DNA of 19,488 bases from Bdellovibrionales bacterium (GTDB taxonomy: Bacteria; Bdellovibrionota; UBA1018), in NCBI GenBank assembly GCA_018968995.1, contig JAGWZD010000005.1, positions 1-19,488 on the forward strand. The letters are read 5' to 3'. Positions 14,235 to 19,488 of this stretch are shown here, in pieces; position 1 is the first letter of the stretch; the number at the start of each line of letters is the position of its first letter. The notes under the pieces were generated by a model. It saw nothing but the letters and a program-made list of their open reading frames with translations, did no database searches and had not been told where the DNA came from. A program made the translations under genes and the position numbers.

Positions 14235-16202
14235 TTAGCCAGAAGGTGGTGTTGTTCGACTAACTCCACCTTGACCCCCACCTGCCACACTCGATGCACG
14301 CTCATTTAGAATACGGGGAGTCACAAAAATCAAGAGTTCCGACCTTCGCTCATTCGAAGACTTTCCACCGAAAAGTACGCCAACAAACGGCAGGTCTTTC
14401 AGAAACGGAAAACCAAAATCCGTCTTGTTCTTCGTGCTGGAATAAACTCCCCCGATGACTAATGTCGAACCGCTATCTACCAAGACCTCGGTCTTCATAT
14501 TTCGAGGGGCGACCAAGGGGATCGCTCCTGAGGTTTCTACAGTGTCACGAGAGATATTCAGTTCCAAAAGCACACTACCGGTATTAGTCACCGTCGGAGT
14601 GACATTTAAACTCAGGTTAGCCTGCTTTACATCATAACTGGTCTGAATTCCATTTGGGGTATTGGTAGTCACAGGTATGGCTACTGGAGCAGCCTGTACA
14701 ATGGTAGAACTCTTCTTATTTAAAACCACTGTCTTTGGCGAGGCCACTACCCTTGTATCGTTGGTCGATTCGTTGATTTGTAACAAGGCATTCAACCGAT
14801 TCAGATTCGGTAAGAAGGCCATCGAGGGGGCAAACCCAATTCGAGAATTTGTTCCTGCTGCTGCTCCATCCAGCCCATTGGCAGCCTCTCCCCCGGCGAA
14901 ACTTCCGAAAACCCCTCGGCCATTATTGAGCTTAGAAAAGCCCAAGCTTCCGGTCAGCTCTTTGGTGAATTGTTCCGTGGCTTCAATCACCTTCGCCTCG
15001 ATCAGAACTTGCGGAGTCTCTACATCTAAAAGAGTAATCAGCTTTGAAATTCTCTCTAAACCCGCACTTGTATCTTGAACAATCAGACTATTGGTTCGCT
15101 TATCCACTTGAATGGTCGCGCTGGCGGCCGCCACGGAATTAGATCCACCCGATACGGAACCGATTAGGGCTTTTGAATAGCTAGCGAGTAACTCCTCAAG
15201 TTCCCCTACGTTAGCAAAGCTAATGGGAAATATTCGTGTGATTCGTGGGGCCGCCTTTTCGGTGGCCTGTTTTGCCCGCAACTCCTCTTCTTTTTCTGTG
15301 GTTAGACTTGCTAGTGTTGCAATACGAAGAATGTTATTGCGCCTCTCTGCTCCCAGTCTTTTAGAGCTCAAAATCACTTCAAGCGCCTGGTCCCAAGGCA
15401 CATCTACTAGAGACAATGTCACCTTACCGGCCACACCATCCCCCAGCAGAATATTGAAGCCACTCGCATCCGCAATCAGGCGAAGCACATCCGTGAGGTC
15501 GGCATCTCGAACCTGAATAGTTACAGGACTTCCGGTAAACTTCTTGGTCTGTAGAGTAGTCATGAAGGTATCGAGATTCTGCTCGCCAACGGTTTTTGGT
15601 GTTGAATCCGCGATCTTCGGTTCAATCTTCGGTTCAATCTTCGGCTCAATCTGAGGCTCGACCTTTGGGACTTCTACCGGAGGAGGCACTTCAGCCACCT
15701 TGGAAGCAGATTCTGACGGCGGTGCCTCCTCGGCCTCAGGTTCAGGTGGCGGCTCTTCATCTGCCAGCTTGTCATCTGAAGAAACATTTGGAATGGCGAT
15801 TCGAATCGTATTGCCTTGCTGTGAAACCTCAGGTTTGGCGCTACCTTTCAGTTGAATCACCACTCGTGCCTGCTGATCTTCGCCCTCAACCTTGTAGGGC
15901 GATACCTCCAGCACAGGACCTTCCTGAGAAGAAGTGTCGATCTTCTTCATGGCATTAGCAGAAAGCACGGTCTGTTTCAGATTCAGCACGATCTGCTGAT
16001 CGGCCTCGTTGGACTCGATTTCATATTCTAATTTTTTGTCCGACTTGATTACGACCTCCCCGCCGGACGAGGTCGCACCATATTCCACGGACTTCACCTG
16101 AGCGGCGTTTGCGTTTGGTACCGCCAAAAAAAGAAGCCCCAAATAAATGAGATGCGCTAGGTGCTGTTTATTCCCCACTGATCGCCTTTTATTTTTGAAC
16201 AT
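14235..16202 (-). CDS. pilQ: type IV pilus secretin PilQ
   Basis: The outer-membrane channel through which the type IV pilus passes. With the start used here it is 655 residues. It has a signal peptide ending near NANA (about residue 33) and one AMIN domain (about 35-137). An acidic proline-rich linker follows (about 140-200) with four EP[QK]I repeats. Then come an STN/N0 domain (about 222-295, ADLTDVLRLIADASGFNILL), an N1-type domain (about 320-395) and the secretin domain (about 400-633) ending LLIFVTPRIL. Start choice: an upstream in-frame ATG at 16215-16217 overlaps the pilP stop as ATGA. The ATG at 16200-16202 has a perfect AGGAG (16210-16214) seven bases upstream and gives a better signal peptide. 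AMIN domains in the family bind peptidoglycan; one rather than two is seen here. Confidence 0.95.
   Translation of the reverse strand: MFKNKRRSVGNKQHLAHLIYLGLLFLAVPNANAAQVKSVEYGATSSGGEVVIKSDKKLEYEIESNEADQQIVLNLKQTVLSANAMKKIDTSSQEGPVLEVSPYKVEGEDQQARVVIQLKGSAKPEVSQQGNTIRIAIPNVSSDDKLADEEPPPEPEAEEAPPSESASKVAEVPPPVEVPKVEPQIEPKIEPKIEPKIADSTPKTVGEQNLDTFMTTLQTKKFTGSPVTIQVRDADLTDVLRLIADASGFNILLGDGVAGKVTLSLVDVPWDQALEVILSSKRLGAERRNNILRIATLASLTTEKEEELRAKQATEKAAPRITRIFPISFANVGELEELLASYSKALIGSVSGGSNSVAAASATIQVDKRTNSLIVQDTSAGLERISKLITLLDVETPQVLIEAKVIEATEQFTKELTGSLGFSKLNNGRGVFGSFAGGEAANGLDGAAAGTNSRIGFAPSMAFLPNLNRLNALLQINESTNDTRVVASPKTVVLNKKSSTIVQAAPVAIPVTTNTPNGIQTSYDVKQANLSLNVTPTVTNTGSVLLELNISRDTVETSGAIPLVAPRNMKTEVLVDSGSTLVIGGVYSSTKNKTDFGFPFLKDLPFVGVLFGGKSSNERRSELLIFVTPRILNERASSVAGGGQGGVSRTTPPSG
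15612..15659 (-). repeat. 12-bp tandem repeat (4 copies) in pilQ linker
   Basis: Four adjacent 12-base units encode EP[QK]I four times in the linker between the AMIN and STN domains of PilQ. The first three plus-strand units are nearly identical and the fourth has diverged. Being a multiple of three, copy-number change by slippage would keep the frame and only alter linker length. Confidence 0.85.
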
Positions 16203-16209
16203 GAATTCA

Positions 16210-16214
16210 CTCCT
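16210..16214 (-). promoter_or_regulatory. ribosome binding site that decides the pilQ start
   Basis: AGGAG on the minus strand lies seven bases before the ATG at 16200-16202. It directly abuts the upstream ATG (16215-16217), which it therefore cannot serve. It favours the shorter PilQ. Confidence 0.7.
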
Positions 16215-16768
16215 CATCCTGAAGAACCCGAGCGAGACGTCTTATCGTCTAGAAGTTTAATTTCAGCTTCTGACGTCTCCTCTTTACCCAGTACATTGAA
16301 AATTTTTTCTCGAACGATGACTACATCAGATCGAATCTCGCGAATGACGCCTCGCCGAGTGCCAATACGCATTTTTTCTGCCACAAAATGGGTTTTTCCC
16401 GTGGGATCTAAAACAATAGCACGAAGTCTGTGGGCGCCAGTAATGACGCCAATCAGCTTGAACTGCTCCAAAGGATAGCGCTCGAGCTCGGTGACTGCAG
16501 CGGCAGCAATCGCCGCTCGCTCGGGACTCTTGAACGGATCCCGAAGCTGAAGTGCCTCGTCAATCGCCTGGATGGAGTCCTCCGATTTCACAGTCGGAGC
16601 TGCGGGCGAGGCGACGGGGACCGGAGTGGATACGGTAGCAGGAGTTGGAGTCGGTGATACACTCGTCTGTGCGGAGGCCTGAGGAGTGGGTTGATCCGCA
16701 AATACGGGCGGAGCGCCTAGCAGCACCCAGGCCCAATATGAGATGATCCTGAGCCGAGGCTTCTTCAT
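16214..16768 (-). CDS. pilP: type IV pilus assembly protein PilP
   Basis: A 184-residue periplasmic protein. In the family, PilP links the inner-membrane PilN-PilO dimer to the secretin PilQ. Seen: a signal peptide ending VFA at residue 24, a Pro/Ala/Thr/Ser-rich linker (about 27-58), the conserved LRDPF at 75-79, and a small beta domain (about 98-175) beginning YPLEQFKLIGVI. Unusually, there is no cysteine anywhere, so it cannot be the lipoprotein that PilP is in Pseudomonas, Neisseria and Myxococcus. The N-terminus looks like an ordinary signal peptide or an uncleaved anchor. It starts inside the pilO stop (ATGA overlap) with AGGAG six to seven bases upstream, and its stop overlaps the first possible pilQ ATG. 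Confidence 0.93.
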   Translation of the reverse strand: MKKPRLRIISYWAWVLLGAPPVFADQPTPQASAQTSVSPTPTPATVSTPVPVASPAAPTVKSEDSIQAIDEALQLRDPFKSPERAAIAAAAVTELERYPLEQFKLIGVITGAHRLRAIVLDPTGKTHFVAEKMRIGTRRGVIREIRSDVVIVREKIFNVLGKEETSEAEIKLLDDKTSRSGSSG

Positions 16769-17382
16769 TTCGACTCCTGAAACAATTGATCCGCCTTTGA
16801 GCCCACATAAGAGAAGGTCTTCACCCGGATTGAGCCTTCAAGCTCTACAAATCGTGCCGAGGCCTTGGTCACCGGCCGAACTTCGAATTTATCGACGTGC
16901 ACAATTCGTTGAAGACTAGAAAGGCGACTCATGAAGCTAAACAATTGAGCGAAAATTCCGCGAAACTTCACCTCTACCGGATACTCATAGTAAAACTCTT
17001 TTTCGATCCTTTTGGCTGGGGTAATCGACAGAACCGTCAAACCTACTCGTTTTGCCTCCGAAACCATGAGCTTCATAAAGTCCGGCATTTGAACATCTTC
17101 CGATAAAGCAACTTTGGTCTCCCCTAGGTTCTGAGCAAGAGACATCACTTCTTTTTGTTTGGCCTCATTTGTTTTTTTGAACTCTTCGAGCTCTGAAAGC
17201 TTTACTTCCAAAGCTTTCGTCTGCTTCTTAGCCTCTTCAAGCTCTCTTTGCTTCATGAGTAAAGGCGAGGCAGCGTCGGACTTAAAGGCAATGAAATAAT
17301 CGTAGGTGTTATAGCCTCCAAAGATAATCGAGATGATCGGGGCCCAAACTCGAATAATTTCTTTTATTGCGAGTAAGTCCAT
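16765..17382 (-). CDS. pilO: type IV pilus assembly protein PilO
   Basis: A 205-residue bitopic inner-membrane protein of normal length. It has a short cytoplasmic N-terminus, one membrane helix (about 12-29, VWAPIISIIFGGYNTYDY), a periplasmic coiled coil (about 42-88, rich in Glu and Lys) and a ferredoxin-like C-terminal domain (about 98-200). That domain contains GLTVLSITPAKR and FRGIFAQLFSFMSRLSSLQRIVHVDKFEV, typical of PilO. In the family it pairs with PilN through the coiled coil and core domain and recruits PilP. It follows pilN after one base (TAAaATG) with an AGAGGA Shine-Dalgarno inside pilN, and overlaps pilP by four bases, so the whole set is translationally coupled. Confidence 0.95.
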   Translation of the reverse strand: MDLLAIKEIIRVWAPIISIIFGGYNTYDYFIAFKSDAASPLLMKQRELEEAKKQTKALEVKLSELEEFKKTNEAKQKEVMSLAQNLGETKVALSEDVQMPDFMKLMVSEAKRVGLTVLSITPAKRIEKEFYYEYPVEVKFRGIFAQLFSFMSRLSSLQRIVHVDKFEVRPVTKASARFVELEGSIRVKTFSYVGSKADQLFQESK

Positions 17383-17383
17383 T

Positions 17384-18028
17384 TTACTTCCTCTTAGCGG
17401 TCAAACGAAATGAAGTGGAATTTAATCCAGACTCATCTTTGATTTGAGCGCTGTTTTCTAAGTTTGGTTCCGACAAAAACTGCGACTGACTAATTCGATT
17501 CATGAAATCAGAGATCTGATTATAATCGAGAGACTGACCCGATAGGTCTACCTGAGTCTCACTGAAGATAATCGATTGAAGCCATACCTCTGTAGGAATG
17601 GCTCCTGAGATCTCTCTAAAAGTGTTAACGGCAGTCTGACGAGCCTGAACAAGCTGCGAAATCGTATCGAGCTTCGTTTTAATCAGTTTTTCATTCGCGA
17701 ATAGCTCGGTTCTTTGCTCTTGCAGCTTAGCGTCCTGCGAGAGCTTCGATTGAATTTCAGCGCGTTTTTTTCGCTGCGACTCAATTCTCTTGTCTATGGC
17801 GCTTAAATCCTCGGTTTTTAAGGACTCAAAGGTAAACTGACTGCCATAAAATACCACTAAGCTCAGAATGATCGACCGAACGGGCCAGTCCGACAGCGCA
17901 CCTGTGGCAGAGGAAGCGACGCCGCTACGATTAAACATCGCGCGAATTCGATCAACTCCCAGCGCGCTTGCGCCTCCTTCGGCCACATGCGATGCGGTTT
18001 TACGCTTGGCGAGATTGATTTCAATCAT
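17384..18028 (-). CDS. pilN: type IV pilus assembly protein PilN
   Basis: A 214-residue bitopic inner-membrane protein. The N-terminal INL motif (residues 4-6, MIEINLAKRK) corresponds to the INLLPxR peptide that docks into a groove of PilM in characterised systems, though here LPxR is replaced by AKRK. The membrane helix lies at about 51-68 (RSIILSLVVFYGSQFTF). A periplasmic coiled coil follows (about 72-130) and then a small alpha/beta domain (about 138-212). The stretch between the INL motif and the membrane, about 45 residues, is longer than the usual roughly 15-20 and is rich in Ala, Ser and Gly. It overlaps pilM by four bases (ATGA) with a G-rich, poor Shine-Dalgarno, so it probably depends on reading of pilM. 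Confidence 0.94.
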   Translation of the reverse strand: MIEINLAKRKTASHVAEGGASALGVDRIRAMFNRSGVASSATGALSDWPVRSIILSLVVFYGSQFTFESLKTEDLSAIDKRIESQRKKRAEIQSKLSQDAKLQEQRTELFANEKLIKTKLDTISQLVQARQTAVNTFREISGAIPTEVWLQSIIFSETQVDLSGQSLDYNQISDFMNRISQSQFLSEPNLENSAQIKDESGLNSTSFRLTAKRK

Positions 18029-19107
18029 CGTCCACCCCCCGCTCTTAAGGCCAATCCTATCGGAGTCGCTGCAATGGGCCCAATGGAAGTGACATATTCT
18101 TGGGTAAAAACAGCCGGATCATAAGAAATCGCGTTAAAAGGATTCATGACCTGAGTGGGGATTTGAATAATGTCCTCCACCACTCGAGAGAGACCAGGAA
18201 TCTTTGCCCCACCCCCGGCCAGCACCACCGTTGACACTGGAGCGCCAGATGAAGAGGCTGCGTAAAAATCTAAAGAACGCTTAATTTCACGTCCCAGGTT
18301 TTCAGACATGACCTGCATCAGATCGCTCACCTCTTGAGGAAGAGCTCCACCTGCCGCACCTGTCTTCAGAGTTTCTGCATCTGCGTACGAAAGCCTTAAG
18401 TGTTTTTGTATTTCAGCGGTGAGGTTCTGGCCACCTAGAGCACTATCTTTTGTGAATACTGGAACTCCGTCCTTCAGAATGACCATCTTCATGGCCGTTG
18501 CGCCAATATCTACCACGAGAGCCGACTCACCTGGAGCTAACGTGTAGTTCGACTCAAACGCGTTTTCGATCGCGAAAAAGTCTACGTCGACTATCGCTGG
18601 ATCTAAGCCTGCGTCTTCAACGCATGCCATGTACGTGTCCAGAATGGAGCGCTTTGCTGCAACAAGCAGAACATCTGCGTTTCCATCTTTACCCCTGGAA
18701 AGCAGCTGATAATCCATCACCACTTCAGAGACATCAAAAGGAAGGTACTGTTCTGCTTCCCAAAAGACCTGCTCCTGTAGTTCCTTCATGTTCGGAACCT
18801 CAAGTTGCATCCTTTTCAAGATCACTGAATTTCCAGAGATCGAGATGCAGACTTTCTTGCTTTGAAGCTTTAACTGACTGAGCAGGGTTTTTAGATTCTC
18901 AGTTACTGCAACCGGATTGACGATCTCTCGATTCACGATCGAGTCCTGAGGCAAAGCCACCATGCCAAAGTGCAGCAACTTCCAATTCTCTTTACTCTTT
19001 TTTAATTCAACAAGCTTGATCGAGGACGAGCCAATACTCAGACCGATAGCGCTCTTCGCACTACCGCTAGAAAGTCCTTTGAATAATCCTGCCAGTCCGC
19101 CGCCCAT
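18025..19107 (-). CDS. pilM: type IV pilus actin-like protein PilM
   Basis: A 360-residue cytoplasmic actin/FtsA-fold ATPase of normal length. Visible nucleotide-site motifs are phosphate-1 IGLSIGSSSIKLVEL (21-35), phosphate-2 ALVVDIGATAMKMVIL (196-211) and the adenosine motif VVLAGGGAKIPGL (294-306). QEQVFWEAEQYLPFD (111-125) is the conserved signature around the PilN-binding region. PilM binds the N-terminus of PilN and links the cytoplasmic pilus motor side to the inner-membrane PilN-PilO-PilP frame. The start is supported by GAGGG (19114-19118), six bases upstream. The Gly-rich N-terminal 18 residues precede the fold. It is the first gene of the pilMNOPQ set and is preceded by a 111-base gap. 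Confidence 0.96.
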   Translation of the reverse strand: MGGGLAGLFKGLSSGSAKSAIGLSIGSSSIKLVELKKSKENWKLLHFGMVALPQDSIVNREIVNPVAVTENLKTLLSQLKLQSKKVCISISGNSVILKRMQLEVPNMKELQEQVFWEAEQYLPFDVSEVVMDYQLLSRGKDGNADVLLVAAKRSILDTYMACVEDAGLDPAIVDVDFFAIENAFESNYTLAPGESALVVDIGATAMKMVILKDGVPVFTKDSALGGQNLTAEIQKHLRLSYADAETLKTGAAGGALPQEVSDLMQVMSENLGREIKRSLDFYAASSSGAPVSTVVLAGGGAKIPGLSRVVEDIIQIPTQVMNPFNAISYDPAVFTQEYVTSIGPIAATPIGLALRAGGGR

Positions 19108-19180
19108 CCTTGGCCCTCAAACGCACCTCAGCAGAGGGCAACTCTTGCCGCCCTTCGAGTGCATTTCCTCATACTGTCAA

Positions 19181-19208
19181 AGTCTACAGGACCGTCTGAA
19201 ACGTTCAA
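19181..19208 (-). promoter_or_regulatory. possible promoter of the pil operon
   Basis: In the 111-base gap before pilM, the minus strand has TTGAAC (19203-19208), a 16-base spacer and TAGACT (19181-19186), each matching the sigma-70 consensus at four of six bases. A TTGACA lies slightly downstream but has no -10 at the right distance. The call is weak. The gap also holds a short inverted repeat (ggcaa/ttgcc, 19137-19149). Confidence 0.3.
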
Positions 19209-19218
19209 CTATTTGAAA

Positions 19219-19488
19219 CTATTCGAAGGAAATTTCTGCCGATGGTCCGTTGAGAAGAACACTGGAAATGCGGTCGGGTGACAAATTTTTGACGGGCGAG
19301 ATCATGAATGCTGCAAAGTCTTGAGACCTCGGTGTTTGCTGGCTGCCATGGACCGGGTCATAACAAAAGTCCTCCAAAACTCCTGGAACTCCCATCTCCT
19401 GTGCGCGATGAGAGGCAATCCAAGATAGCTCGTTTCGCGCCACTTCAGGACTGACTAGGTCCACAGACCTGTCCTGCAGGAAAAGGGG
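19219..19488 (-). CDS. C-terminal end of an unrecognised protein entering from the right edge
   Basis: A minus-strand frame is open from the right edge and stops with TAG at 19219-19221, giving the last 89 residues of a longer protein. It contains DLVSPEVARNELSWIASHRAQE and ends LNGPSAEISFE. A GTG at 19462-19464 is an internal codon rather than a likely start, since the frame continues past the edge. I do not recognise a family. Its position just upstream of pilM on the same strand makes it a candidate member of the pilus region, but nothing in the sequence proves that. Confidence 0.55.
   Translation of the reverse strand, partial: PLFLQDRSVDLVSPEVARNELSWIASHRAQEMGVPGVLEDFCYDPVHGSQQTPRSQDFAAFMISPVKNLSPDRISSVLLNGPSAEISFE

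Noticed and set aside
14662..15078. Plus-strand 138-residue frame antisense to pilQ
   Set aside because: Falls across the conserved secretin domain of PilQ; no ribosome site or motif of its own.
15596..15958. Plus-strand 120-residue frame with SVQSSVQSS repeats
   Set aside because: The apparent repeat is the antisense reading of the 12-bp tandem repeat in the PilQ linker.
19135..19154. Short inverted repeats upstream of pilM as a terminator or sigma-54 site
   Set aside because: Stems are only five base pairs with no U-run, and the GG/GC elements do not match sigma-54 spacing.
1..19488. CRISPR array, tRNA/rRNA genes, insertion sequences, prophage or defence genes
   Set aside because: Looked for and not seen: no regularly spaced repeats, no transposase or integrase motifs, and no RNA-gene-like gaps; nearly all bases are in well-supported housekeeping genes.

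Overview
The window looks like a chromosomal housekeeping segment of a predatory or delta-like Gram-negative bacterium. The order pilMNOPQ, TPR protein, efp, accB, accC, then TamB and a BamA-like protein on one strand resembles Bdellovibrionota and related former Deltaproteobacteria. That placement is an inference from gene order and protein character, not from a search. No rRNA, tRNA, CRISPR array, insertion sequence or phage gene is visible. Coding density is very high and no gene-free stretch exceeds about 110 bases.

Left part (1-2436). A minus-strand protein runs off the left edge. It has HExxxH and QEGLA motifs and belongs to the DUF1704 / MATCAP-like metallopeptidase family. Divergent to it is an unrecognised alpha-helical protein (857-1483, plus), which converges on the ribosomal pair rplM-rpsI (L13, S9; minus). 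Divergent from rplM is an arginase/agmatinase-family hydrolase (2503-3483, plus). Both genes appear to start almost at the predicted transcription start, from overlapping back-to-back promoters.

Main part (3508-19107, all minus strand). Reading in the direction of transcription: pilM, pilN, pilO, pilP and pilQ (type IV pilus alignment complex and secretin), a cytoplasmic TPR protein, efp (elongation factor P), accB and accC (biotin carboxyl carrier protein and biotin carboxylase of acetyl-CoA carboxylase), a second TPR-like protein, tamB, and a TamA/BamA-like Omp85 protein with about six POTRA domains. Spacing is tight: 4-nt ATGA overlaps at pilM/N and pilO/P, a TGATG overlap at TPR/tamB, 0-1 nt gaps elsewhere, and a largest gap of 35 nt before efp. 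The whole block could be one long transcript with internal promoters. A further gene, of which only the C-terminus is present, enters from the right edge upstream of pilM.

How the genes fit together: PilM-N-O-P forms the bridge from cytoplasm to the PilQ secretin. TamB and the Omp85 protein form an envelope-spanning system for outer-membrane protein or lipid transfer. AccBC feeds fatty-acid and phospholipid synthesis. EF-P helps ribosomes through polyproline stretches, which are present in PilQ and TamB of this same block. The region therefore combines envelope building with the translation factor some of its own products probably need. I did not find a clearly novel system. The points most worth a second look are the shared divergent promoter, the non-lipoprotein PilP, the six-POTRA TamA-like protein, the EF-P/PPP linkage and the bacterial MATCAP-like protein.
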